DNA from: SAR116 cluster bacterium AG-321-K23
GTDB taxonomy: Bacteria; Pseudomonadota; Alphaproteobacteria; Puniceispirillales; Marisalimonadaceae
Direction: 5' to 3'
Assembly (NCBI GenBank): GCA_003284565.1
Contig: QBXO01000012.1
Span: forward strand, 1 to 50,913
DNA: 50,913 nucleotides
Shown here one piece after another: positions 28,093 to 36,237 of the stretch; the first letter of the stretch is position 1, and every line of letters starts with the position of its first letter. A program made the translations under genes and the position numbers. The notes under the pieces were generated by a model, which worked only from the letters and a program-made list of their open reading frames with translations, made no database searches and had not been told where the DNA came from.

Positions 28093-29289
28093 TTATTTAA
28101 CTTTAGCAAACGCAAGTTGGTCTGCAAATGAATCAACTGATGAATTTTCATTAATCATGGATAATGATTTATCTATCATTATTGAATTATCATCTATTAT
28201 ATTAGCATTAGATAAAACAAGAGCTCTTTGAAGAGTGTTTTCAAGCTCTCTAACATTTCCAGGCCAGTTGTGTGTCAGTAATAATTCTCTTGCTTCACTT
28301 GTAAGATAGGGTACAGGTTTATCTTCTTGGCTATGTTTATCTAAAATTTTAATAGATATAGGTAAAATATCATCTTTTCTTGATGACAAATTACGTGTTT
28401 GTAGTGGAAAAACATTAAGTCTGTAATATAAATCCTCTCTAAATCTAGACTGATTTACTTCATATGCCATATCTCTATTAGATGTTGCCAAAACCCTTAC
28501 ATCTACATCAATGTCTCTTTGACCACCTACTGGCGTAACTTTTCTTTCCTGTAAAACTCTTAATAATTTAGCTTGTAACGATAAAGGCATTTCAGAGATT
28601 TCGTCTAAAAGTAAAGTTCCTTTATCAGCAGCTCTAAAAATACCTTTGTTAGCATTTGACGCACCAGTAAAGGCACCCTTTTCATGACCAAAAAGAATAG
28701 CCTCTAACATATTTTCTGGTATTGCTGCACAATTTACTGCAATGAACGGTTCATCTCTTCTATTAGAATTTTCATGGAGGTAATTTGCTAAAACTTCTTT
28801 ACCTGAACCTGTTGGACCATTTATAAAAACCGTCACATCAGTGATTGCTACTCTTTTAGCTAGTGATAATAATTCAAAAGTTTTTGAGTCACCAGCTGAA
28901 AAAGATATATTTGGACAACAAGAATTAAATATTAATTCTAAAGAATATTGGTCTGTAAAATCTGAAATTTTAATTCTTTTAACTGCTCCACCTAGCTCTT
29001 CTTTAATTTCTATACCATCACATTTACTGTCATCATCTATAATGATTATCTTTGTCAGTTTTGCCTCTCTGGCAATTGAAATTAATTTAGATGAGCCTCC
29101 AATTTCTTTCTCAAAAATATCTGAGCAAACTAGTGTATCTGCTTGATAACCCACAAGATCAATACTAAAAAAATTAGGTTTTGAACTTCCAATACCTGCT
29201 TTTATAACAGTAATGTCTCTTTTTTCTAAAATATCGCAGAGATTATTTGCAATGTTTAAACTATTATTAACAACAATAACTTGGCTCAT
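28093..29289 (-). CDS. flbD: FlbD/FleR-type sigma-54 activator lacking a helix-turn-helix
   Basis: A 398-residue activator. Residues 1-130 form a receiver-like domain that lacks the usual acidic pocket (VIVVNNSLN in place of VxxVDD). The AAA+ domain has Walker A GPTGSGKE at 158-165 and the sigma-54 contact loop GAFTGA at 205-210, then NWPGNVRELENTLQRA. After this only about 35 residues follow, ending AFAKVK, with no Fis-type DNA-binding helix-turn-helix. fliE starts 15 bases later, so there is no room for a displaced one. It resembles Caulobacter FlbD and gammaproteobacterial FleR/FlrC, but is C-terminally short, like Campylobacter and Helicobacter FlgR. Confidence 0.88.
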   Translation of the reverse strand: MSQVIVVNNSLNIANNLCDILEKRDITVIKAGIGSSKPNFFSIDLVGYQADTLVCSDIFEKEIGGSSKLISIAREAKLTKIIIIDDDSKCDGIEIKEELGGAVKRIKISDFTDQYSLELIFNSCCPNISFSAGDSKTFELLSLAKRVAITDVTVFINGPTGSGKEVLANYLHENSNRRDEPFIAVNCAAIPENMLEAILFGHEKGAFTGASNANKGIFRAADKGTLLLDEISEMPLSLQAKLLRVLQERKVTPVGGQRDIDVDVRVLATSNRDMAYEVNQSRFREDLYYRLNVFPLQTRNLSSRKDDILPISIKILDKHSQEDKPVPYLTSEARELLLTHNWPGNVRELENTLQRALVLSNANIIDDNSIMIDKSLSMINENSSVDSFADQLAFAKVK

Positions 29290-29321
29290 AAAAAACTCCT
29301 AAAATTATCAGAAATCTTAGA

Positions 29322-29337
29322 AGCAAGAAGCTTGCCA
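29322..29337 (-). promoter_or_regulatory. Sigma-54-type promoter for flbD-fliEFGHIJ
   Basis: On the minus strand the sequence reads TGGCAAGCTTCTTGCT, with GG at 29335-29336 and GC at 29323-29324, ten bases apart. The predicted start point is about 20 bases upstream of the flbD start codon. Because flbD encodes a sigma-54 activator, this site implies autoregulation or control by the divergent FleQ-like protein. Confidence 0.85.
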
Positions 29338-29431
29338 AACTATAATTTGAAAGAGTTTTTTGGTATCTAATAATTAAAATTAAACTATTTTTTATAAATA
29401 ATATTGATTTATTAGTTTAAATGTCATTATT

Positions 29432-30619
29432 ATGACAAAAGTTATACATCTTTTTCAATTATTTGACGGATTTTACATGAATGTTGTCGATAAATTAACA
29501 AGTCCGTCTGAACAAAATAAATCTACATTAGACAAACTAAGTAAAATGATTGATGGCGAAAGTCCGGCGACAAAGTCAATGAAAAATCTAATTGCCATGG
29601 TTTCTCAAACAGATAGTACTGCATTAATTTTAGGTGAAACAGGTACTGGCAAGGACATTGTTGCTCAAGCTATTCACAAATGTTCTAATAAAAAAGGTCC
29701 CTTCATTACCGTAAATTGTGCCGCAATTCCTTCTGAGTTACTAGAGTCAGAACTTTTTGGACATGAAAAAGGTTCATTTACAGGGGCAGACAAACAAAGA
29801 AAGGGAAGGTTTGAACAATCTAGTGGCGGGTCTCTTTTTCTTGACGAAATTGGGGATATGCCCCTACCTCTTCAAGCCAAACTTTTGAGAGCAATTGAGA
29901 GTAAAACTATACAGAGAGTTGGAGGTGCACAAGACATTAAAATAGATTTGAGATTGATTTGTGCAACACACAGAGATCTTGAAAAAAAAGTTGAAAGTGG
30001 TGAATTCCGTGCAGATTTATTTTTTAGAATAAATGTCTTACCAATCAATGTTCCTTCTTTAGCTGAAAGAAGAACAGATATACCTAGTCTTCAAAAAACA
30101 TTATTAAATAATCTAAAAGCCGATGAAAGACAAAAACCAATTTTTACACCAGATGCTATTACTGCACTCTGCAAACATAATTGGCCAGGCAATGTTCGTG
30201 AGTTAAAAAACGTAATAGAAAGAGCTTGTATAATTTTTCCTGGCAAAGAAATTACAAGCACTAACGTTTACCAAAATTTACTAAGATTAAAAGTCCCAAC
30301 AGTCGCCGAAGAACAAGAAGCACTTTGGGACATGACATCTGATTTAAGCGGAATAGATAACCTTGAAGAAAATAGCTTTACTAGTAGTCCTGAAGATTAC
30401 TTGCCACATGCTAAAAATTATAAAAATTGGTTTTCTTTTTATGATGAAATAGATTTAAGAAGACATCTTCAGGATGTTGAAATTGTTTTAATAGAAGAGG
30501 CACTTGAAAAAACAAATAACAAGGTGGCTCTGGCGGCAGATAAATTAAAATTGCGAAGAACAACCTTAATTGAAAAAATGAAAAAGTATTCAATCAACGT
30601 AAATCAAAGTATTGACTAA
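29432..30619 (+). CDS. fleQ: FleQ-like sigma-54 activator lacking the N-terminal regulatory domain
   Basis: A 395-residue activator. Walker A is GETGTGKD at residues 68-75, and the sigma-54 contact loop is GSFTGA (114-119), a variant of GAFTGA. NWPGNVRELKNVIERA follows. A linker of about 80 residues leads to a C-terminal Fis-type helix-turn-helix (KVALAADKLKLRRTTLIEKM) that closely resembles FleQ/FlrA. Only about 50 residues precede the AAA+ domain, so the usual N-terminal domain of about 130 residues is absent. The start at 29432 has no good ribosome binding site; an ATG at 29477 is possible. It is transcribed away from flbD. Confidence 0.87.
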   Translation: MTKVIHLFQLFDGFYMNVVDKLTSPSEQNKSTLDKLSKMIDGESPATKSMKNLIAMVSQTDSTALILGETGTGKDIVAQAIHKCSNKKGPFITVNCAAIPSELLESELFGHEKGSFTGADKQRKGRFEQSSGGSLFLDEIGDMPLPLQAKLLRAIESKTIQRVGGAQDIKIDLRLICATHRDLEKKVESGEFRADLFFRINVLPINVPSLAERRTDIPSLQKTLLNNLKADERQKPIFTPDAITALCKHNWPGNVRELKNVIERACIIFPGKEITSTNVYQNLLRLKVPTVAEEQEALWDMTSDLSGIDNLEENSFTSSPEDYLPHAKNYKNWFSFYDEIDLRRHLQDVEIVLIEEALEKTNNKVALAADKLKLRRTTLIEKMKKYSINVNQSID

Positions 30620-32607
30620 TTAATTAATCTTAAAAAAACTTCACCATTTGCATTAGCCTGTGCAAGCATGGAAGAAGCAGCTTTAGACATGATTTGAGCT
30701 TTAGTAAGTCTTGCTGTTTCTAAAGCAAAATCAGCATCTTCTATTTTAGATAATCTTGAAGTAGAATTATTTTTAGCATCAAGTAAATAACTTAATCTGT
30801 GATCAATTGCATTTTCACTGGCTCCAAACTTTGCTCTTGTATTGGCAACAGTATTAATTGCGGTATCAATTGTCGTTAAGGCTGATGTTGCGTTCGAAGA
30901 GCTTGATACAGAAATAATAGATCCAGGAGTTGAAGCACTACTAGATGCTTGAGCTTGAAAACCAAGTTCACCAATATCATCGCCAGATATTTTTATAACG
31001 TCACCAGCAGTATGCGTTAATAAAATTTGTCCTTTAAATGTAACTGAATTTCCTACAGATATTGTTGCACCTGTTGCATCGGTATGACCATCAATGAAAA
31101 CTCCTGCAGTTCCTCCATGAGCTATTACAATATCAGCACCGCTTGCACTCACTAATTGAACTTCTCCACTGGAATTAGCTGAGGCAATAATATCCCCTAT
31201 TGATGCATTATTAATTGCAGTAATAGTTTCAGTTTCATTAGTAACACTTCCAAAATTAATTGCATTACCATTAATACTTATATTTGAAGCTGCTGTTGAG
31301 GCTTCAGAAAAATTTAAGTCTAAAGTGACTAAGTTATCTCCCGAGGCAGTTACATTAGTTGATGTCGAAACTGCATTAATTGAAATAGCTTTAGCTGCAG
31401 CTGATGCACCGTCTGATGCTCCAATAGCAACATCATTTATTTTAATATCGTGAGATGCTGTAAGAGCATTAGTTGATACTAAATCAGACCTAATAACTGT
31501 GCTTGAGTCAACTTCATTAAAACCAAATCTTGCTAAATCATCAATATTTCCACTATTGGATGCATATCCGTTTGCTTTTGTCATTGCCTCTATTTTAACA
31601 AAAGTTCCATCAACATTTTCAAGTTTAATAAAACCTAGAAACGTACCTGCAGTAAAGCCAGCGTCAGTTGGGGCATTTCCTCCAATCACTATATCGTTTC
31701 CAGTAGTATTAGATAGTGTTATTGTATTATCAGAATTGAGCGTAGCTGTAACACCTCCGGCTTCTTGATTTATCTCAGTGACTAAGTTTTCTAAACTTGT
31801 TTGAACTGAAATTACATTAGTATTAATTGTAAAAGTATCACTCATGCTTAAAGAACTTTTTGCAGCAGATGTAAGTTTGTTAAAACCTGTTACAGTTGCA
31901 CCATGGTTATTAGAATTAGCATTAATAGCAGTAACCAGTGCTGCTGCGGTATTATTCCCTGAAGTCAGATTGGATGTTAATGTTGCTGCAAGAGCATTTT
32001 GACCATTTATTTTGATATCACTTGCAGCTAAATTACTACTGTAATTAAAGCTTGTTACCCTGCCGCTTGTAAATTCTTTTACTCCAGAAGCTCCAGATAA
32101 TCCAAGAGCAGTACTATTAGACTTAACTAGTTCTATGGAGACTTTGTCATCCTTATTCTCTCCCACTAAAAAAATTACCTTATCAGTAGATCCATCTAAT
32201 AATTTGATAGTATTAAAGTTTATTAATTTTGTGAGAGCGTCTATTTCTGTTAAATAAGAATCTATTTCAACCTGCAATATATTTCTATCTGCTGTAGTTA
32301 ATGTAGTACTTCCACCCTGCACAGCTAGTTCTCTTATTCGAGAGAGTAAATTATTTATTGAACTCAGACCACTATCTGCCGTTTGAGTAAGTAATTTTCC
32401 TTCTCCTCCATTCGAAATTGCTTCATGAAGTGATAAGATTTGAGCATTAAGTCTAGAAATTGGACCAATTGATGATGGGTCATCTGAAGCACTATTAATT
32501 CTTTTACCTGATGATAACCTTTCTGTACTTTGAGTTATTTCCTTTATTTGATTGGCCATATTTCTTTGAATAAATTGAGAAGCAGTCAAATCACCAATGT
32601 TAAGCAT
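30616..32607 (-). CDS. Flagellin 1 (divergent termini)
   Basis: A 663-residue flagellin. The N-terminal D0/D1 region has TERLSSGKRINSASDDPSSI and the RIRELAVQGG motif, and the C-terminal one has RLTKAQIMSKAASSMLAQANAN. Both ends deviate from the usual: GPISRLNAQ replaces the ALSEKL-type stretch, and the protein ends FLRLIN rather than LLxLLxG. The middle (about residues 170-560) is a large surface domain clearly paralogous to that of flagellin 3. It has a sigma-28-like promoter upstream, and its stop codon overlaps the end of the convergent fleQ by four bases. Confidence 0.9.
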   Translation of the reverse strand: MLNIGDLTASQFIQRNMANQIKEITQSTERLSSGKRINSASDDPSSIGPISRLNAQILSLHEAISNGGEGKLLTQTADSGLSSINNLLSRIRELAVQGGSTTLTTADRNILQVEIDSYLTEIDALTKLINFNTIKLLDGSTDKVIFLVGENKDDKVSIELVKSNSTALGLSGASGVKEFTSGRVTSFNYSSNLAASDIKINGQNALAATLTSNLTSGNNTAAALVTAINANSNNHGATVTGFNKLTSAAKSSLSMSDTFTINTNVISVQTSLENLVTEINQEAGGVTATLNSDNTITLSNTTGNDIVIGGNAPTDAGFTAGTFLGFIKLENVDGTFVKIEAMTKANGYASNSGNIDDLARFGFNEVDSSTVIRSDLVSTNALTASHDIKINDVAIGASDGASAAAKAISINAVSTSTNVTASGDNLVTLDLNFSEASTAASNISINGNAINFGSVTNETETITAINNASIGDIIASANSSGEVQLVSASGADIVIAHGGTAGVFIDGHTDATGATISVGNSVTFKGQILLTHTAGDVIKISGDDIGELGFQAQASSSASTPGSIISVSSSSNATSALTTIDTAINTVANTRAKFGASENAIDHRLSYLLDAKNNSTSRLSKIEDADFALETARLTKAQIMSKAASSMLAQANANGEVFLRLIN

Positions 32608-32648
32608 AAATAAATTCCTCCACGAATTTAGTTAAAATTATGACATTA

Positions 32649-32675
32649 GATACGACTGAAAATTAAATTTGTTTA
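32649..32675 (-). promoter_or_regulatory. Sigma-28-like promoter for flagellin 1
   Basis: Read on the minus strand: TAAA (32675-32672), fifteen bases, then GTCGTATC (32656-32649). This fits the flagellar sigma-28 layout TAAA-N15-GCCGATAA. The same GTCGTATC box occurs ahead of flagellin 3, and GTCGTAAT ahead of fliD. Confidence 0.7.
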
Positions 32676-32713
32676 ATTTTTTTTTTGAAATAATAAAATT
32701 TTTACAAATTTTA

Positions 32714-33007
32714 CTATCGGATCATAGAATATGCTTTTAGTCTTTTGTTAAATTTATTGTGATTTTTTGAGAGGTTTTGTAATTTTTTTTCTGTTGCTTT
32801 GATATTTTCTAAATTATTTTCAACTATCTTTCCTATTCTTTTCTTAATATTAACTCTCTTAATTTCACTATTTTTAATTTTTTCTATCAATAACCTTCTT
32901 TGAGAATCAAGATATGAAATATTAGCGAATTCGTTATCGTGAATTAAGTCAGAAATTTTTTTAGATAGATTTTCAAGCATTTCTAAGTCGGAGTTTAGAG
33001 TATCCAT
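32714..33007 (-). CDS. FliT-like small coiled-coil protein
   Basis: About 97 residues, starting at ATG 33007 two bases after the fliS stop; an earlier in-frame start would overlap fliS. The product is helical and charged (LEMLENLSKKISDLIHDN, then SQRRLLIEKI), compatible with the FliT export-chaperone fold that binds FliD. FliT proteins are poorly conserved, so the call leans on position directly behind fliS, its usual partner. Confidence 0.6.
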   Translation of the reverse strand: MDTLNSDLEMLENLSKKISDLIHDNEFANISYLDSQRRLLIEKIKNSEIKRVNIKKRIGKIVENNLENIKATEKKLQNLSKNHNKFNKRLKAYSMIR

Positions 33008-33009
33008 CT

Positions 33010-33447
33010 TTATTTCTCTAAAGATGGTATTTCTTCCCATCCTTCCATAATTTGTTTAACAACATCAATAGCTTTTAAAATTCCATCTTCAATTTTTTGA
33101 CTAAAACCTCTAATTATTTCATAACGGCAATATTCATATAACTGGAAAAGATTATTTGCAATTTCTAGAGCTTTATCAAAATCTAAGCTAGTTTGAAGAC
33201 CATAAATAATGGATAGTGATTTACTAAGATTTTTTGATTTATGACGAGCATTTTTTTCTTCAAAAGCTTTATCGACCAAATACTGATCTTGTTTTCTTTT
33301 TCTTTCATCTTGAATATCTAAGACAATTTTTTGCATTGAATTGACCAATTTTTTCATCAAAGTTCTTACTATTTCATGCGAGGATGTAACAGCATTAGAT
33401 GATTGTTGTGTCTTTTTATATGCATTTATTTGTTCGTTGTTTACCAT
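33010..33447 (-). CDS. fliS: Flagellin chaperone FliS
   Basis: A 145-residue helical protein. FliS caps the C-terminus of newly made flagellin until export. The opening INAYKKTQQSSNA and the segment LSIIYGLQTSLDFDKALEIANNLFQLYEYC (given here as the FliS hallmark around residues 80-110) match the family (SLD...GxxIAxNLxxLYxYM). It is 20 or so residues longer than average at the C-terminus. The neighbouring FliT-like gene is coupled to it. Confidence 0.9.
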   Translation of the reverse strand: MVNNEQINAYKKTQQSSNAVTSSHEIVRTLMKKLVNSMQKIVLDIQDERKRKQDQYLVDKAFEEKNARHKSKNLSKSLSIIYGLQTSLDFDKALEIANNLFQLYEYCRYEIIRGFSQKIEDGILKAIDVVKQIMEGWEEIPSLEK

Positions 33448-33520
33448 AATAAGAGTTCAACTATTTGTTAATAAGTGTCAAAAATTTGATTTTTCATAAT
33501 TTTTATGTTCTATTTTACCC

Positions 33521-33877
33521 ATGATTGTTAATAATTCACAAAACCCATACGCAATAAATGAGATTTATGCTTCTAAACCTCTTAGGAATGAAAGCTCAAG
33601 TTTATCTGCAAACAGCATGCCAATAAATGATAGAATAGTTTCTGAAACTAGTGTTACAAAAAGGCCTTTAAATAACACACCCCCCAATTTTATTAGACAT
33701 GTATATGTTAACAATCAAACTGCTAGTAATGGATCACTAACAGAGAGTTTTATAAGATCGAGAGCTTCATTATCTCCGTCATACTTTTATAATGAAATTG
33801 TAACTCGTTATAATATGATAAGCGCAATTCCCAAAGATCTTACTCACTTAAAAAAATCAGTTGAAAAATACGCATAG
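33521..33877 (+). CDS. Orphan 118-residue protein between fliS and flagellin 2
   Basis: Not recognised. The protein is rich in Ser, Asn, Pro and Thr for its first 75 residues and probably disordered, with a short predicted helical end (FYNEIVTRYNMISAIP, then LTHLKKSVEKYA). No membrane segment or signal peptide. It reads toward flagellin 2, ending just before that gene's sigma-54 promoter. Its place in the flagellin cluster suggests a flagellar role such as a secreted or regulatory factor, but FlaG or FlgM similarity could not be seen. Confidence 0.6.
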   Translation: MIVNNSQNPYAINEIYASKPLRNESSSLSANSMPINDRIVSETSVTKRPLNNTPPNFIRHVYVNNQTASNGSLTESFIRSRASLSPSYFYNEIVTRYNMISAIPKDLTHLKKSVEKYA

Positions 33878-33895
33878 ATAAAATACCTAATTTTT

Positions 33896-33911
33896 TGGCA
33901 TAACAATTGCA
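33896..33911 (+). promoter_or_regulatory. Sigma-54-type promoter for flagellin 2
   Basis: The plus strand reads TGGCATAACAATTGCA, with GG at 33897-33898 and GC at 33909-33910, ten bases apart. It lies about 35 bases upstream of the flagellin 2 start codon. Flagellins 1 and 3 lack this and instead have sigma-28-like sites. Confidence 0.88.
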
Positions 33912-33944
33912 GTGTTTTCCTACGAAAATAATTTGGAGATTGAT

Positions 33945-36173
33945 ATGCCAACAGTAAACTCTAATACTGCAGCACAGTTTGCACTAAATAAAATGACTGC
34001 GACTGAGCGTGATATGACAACGGCAATGGAACGTCTGTCATCTGGTAAGCGCATAAATCACGCAGGTGACGATGCGGCCGGTGCGGCAATAGCTGACAGA
34101 ATGACTGCACAAATAAAAGGTTTAGAACAATCTGTAAGAAACGCAGCTGACGTTATTTCAATGGCTCAAGTTACAGAAGGAGCCTTAGACGAGTCCTCTG
34201 CAATTATTCAAAGAATTAGAGAATTAGCTATACAATCAGCATCAGATGTAATGAATGCAGAAGAAAGATCTTATTTAGATGCAGAAGTTGTTCAAATGTT
34301 AGCAGAATTAGATCGTGTAACGAGGGATACTACTTTTAATGAAATTGCAGTTTTAGATGGTTCTTTTGCAGATAGACGTTTTCAAATTGGAACACATGAG
34401 CGGGAATTTGCTCAATTATCAATATCATCAATGAGATTAGATAGTTTAGGAGCGTACAAGGCTAAATCCCAGGGAACAGAAACAACTGATGATACCGGTG
34501 GCCCAGTTGATAATGATAATTTAGCATTAAATGCATATGCAGTTGCAGACACATCAGAAACCAATTTGGTACAAGCAGAATCATTTACTATTCACGGTAT
34601 TTTGGGAAGTTCATCTGTAACCGCTGCCGAAGGATCAAATGTTAGAGATATAGCAACGTCTGTTAATGCCGTCTTTGACTCTACTGGAGTTACAGCTATA
34701 GCATCAACGCAACTTAAACTTCAGGCTAAAACGTTAAACTCAACCCATAACGGTCAAACAAGCATTTCATTTAGTATTCAAGGCAAAAACACTACAGCAG
34801 TTACAATTGCTGCAAATGTTACTTTAAATAACAGTGAGGGAAGTTCTGTATTGTCTGAACTTCGAGATTCAATTAATAACTACACAACTACTACGGGCGT
34901 ATCAGCGACCTTATCAACAGATAAATCTTCAATTATTATGGTTCAAAATGAAGGATATGACATAAAATTAGGTGATGTAAACTTTGCAGGCGACACTGCC
35001 ACAACTGGACCTAGAAGAACCTTATTAGTAACAAGCCTAGATAATGATGAAGTTGTAGCTGGAGATGCTGTATCATTAGGTGATACAAATATAACACCAA
35101 CCGACGACGATGGAATTTTTAGTGGTGACACAGGTGGCGCAATAACAATTGGAACTAATGGTGGCACAGCTTTCAATACAGCAGGTATAAGAAGTTTGAC
35201 TACCACCCAAGATAATATTGTTGCTAACGTAGCTATGGCTTCAGGGTTTACAGGCAGTGAATCCTTTAATATGGTTGATGCTACTGCGGTTCTTAATTCT
35301 TTTGTAACAGTTACTTCAAGTCATGCTCAGTCAGCTAACTTTGTGATTACTGGAACTGACTTAAACGGTGATGCTTTAACCGAAACAATTACAGCTCATG
35401 CAAGTGGATCATATCCCGAAACAAAAGTTACAACCAATATATTTGCAACTGTTACATCTGTAAAACCTTCTACAAATGACGCTGATGCAAGTGTTAAAGT
35501 TGGGGTATTAAACACCATCGTTAACCAATCATCTCTCGTTACTGTTACAAGTTCTACTGGAGATGAGAGTGATAAAACATTCAAAGTTACTGGCATTGGA
35601 ATGGACGGTGCATCCCTAGTTGAAACAATAACTGGACCAGCAGTAGGTAAAACTGTTACTGGAAGAAGAATTTTTAAACAAATTACTAAAATTGAAGCAT
35701 CAGCTGATACAGCACAAAATATTAAAATTGGAGTAAAAGCTGCAGATTCCGTTATTGTTACTGGACAACTTGAAATGTCTTCTAGCAACAGTTTCACAGT
35801 TGTCGGTGAAGACGGAAAAGGGTTGTTTGAAGCATCCCCTGGCGCAGCGTCTTTAGATAAATTATCTGGTGTTAATGTTAAAACAAGACAGTCATCTATT
35901 GATGCATTAAGAGTATTGGATAGATCTCTTGATAGAATTCATAAAGAAAGAGCAAAACTTGGAGCTCTTATGAGCAGAATGGAAAAAGCTATAGATAATT
36001 TATCAAATGTAGCATTAAATACAAATGCCTCTAGAGGTAGAATTGAAGATGCCGATTTTGCAAAAGAGTCAGCAAGATTGACTAAAGCACAAATTTTACA
36101 ACAATCTGCAATGGCAATGATAGCTCAAGCAGGAAAAGCACAACAAAATGTGCTTCAATTATTACAAAATTAA
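33945..36173 (+). CDS. Flagellin 2 with repeat-bearing surface domain
   Basis: A 742-residue flagellin starting at ATG 33945 behind TTGGAGAT; an in-frame ATG at 33912 has no ribosome site and lies in the promoter. N-terminal D0/D1: MPTVNSNTAAQFALNKMT and MERLSSGKRINHAGDDAAGA. C-terminal D1/D0: RIEDADFAKESARLTKAQI and the normal end NVLQLLQN. The roughly 480-residue middle contains two copies of a TGTDxxGxxxTExI-type repeat at about residues 420-605. Canonical ends suggest it is a main filament subunit. It ends just before a strong bidirectional terminator. Confidence 0.94.
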   Translation: MPTVNSNTAAQFALNKMTATERDMTTAMERLSSGKRINHAGDDAAGAAIADRMTAQIKGLEQSVRNAADVISMAQVTEGALDESSAIIQRIRELAIQSASDVMNAEERSYLDAEVVQMLAELDRVTRDTTFNEIAVLDGSFADRRFQIGTHEREFAQLSISSMRLDSLGAYKAKSQGTETTDDTGGPVDNDNLALNAYAVADTSETNLVQAESFTIHGILGSSSVTAAEGSNVRDIATSVNAVFDSTGVTAIASTQLKLQAKTLNSTHNGQTSISFSIQGKNTTAVTIAANVTLNNSEGSSVLSELRDSINNYTTTTGVSATLSTDKSSIIMVQNEGYDIKLGDVNFAGDTATTGPRRTLLVTSLDNDEVVAGDAVSLGDTNITPTDDDGIFSGDTGGAITIGTNGGTAFNTAGIRSLTTTQDNIVANVAMASGFTGSESFNMVDATAVLNSFVTVTSSHAQSANFVITGTDLNGDALTETITAHASGSYPETKVTTNIFATVTSVKPSTNDADASVKVGVLNTIVNQSSLVTVTSSTGDESDKTFKVTGIGMDGASLVETITGPAVGKTVTGRRIFKQITKIEASADTAQNIKIGVKAADSVIVTGQLEMSSSNSFTVVGEDGKGLFEASPGAASLDKLSGVNVKTRQSSIDALRVLDRSLDRIHKERAKLGALMSRMEKAIDNLSNVALNTNASRGRIEDADFAKESARLTKAQILQQSAMAMIAQAGKAQQNVLQLLQN
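35205..35770 (+). repeat. TGTD-type protein repeats in flagellin 2
   Basis: Two successive units read FVITGTDLNGDALTETITA and FKVTGIGMDGASLVETITGP, each followed by a segment of the type VTGxxxFKxITxI and a short beta-like stretch ending KVGV or KIGV. Equivalent units are found in flagellin 3 and FliD but not in flagellin 1. Confidence 0.8.
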
Positions 36174-36189
36174 ATCCTCCAAAGTAAAA

Positions 36190-36221
36190 TAAAAAAAAGG
36201 CCACCCTCGGGTGGCCTTTTT
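36190..36221. terminator. Strong bidirectional Rho-independent terminator
   Basis: A perfect eight-base-pair stem, GGCCACCC-TC-GGGTGGCC (36199-36216), is preceded by nine A residues and followed by five T residues, so it works in both directions. It separates convergent flagellins 2 and 3, whose stop codons lie 17 and 22 bases away. It is the most GC-rich short segment in the region. Confidence 0.95.
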
Positions 36222-36237
36222 CCTTAATCTCTCCAAA

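Noticed and set aside
33521-33877. Naming the orphan as FlaG or FlgM
   Set aside because: Size and position fit loosely, but no sequence motif of either family could be seen.
34943-35797. Open frames opposite flagellin 2, also similar ones opposite flagellin 3 and FliD
   Set aside because: They mirror Thr/Ser/Val-rich codons on the sense strand and lack start signals; the flagellin reading is unambiguous.
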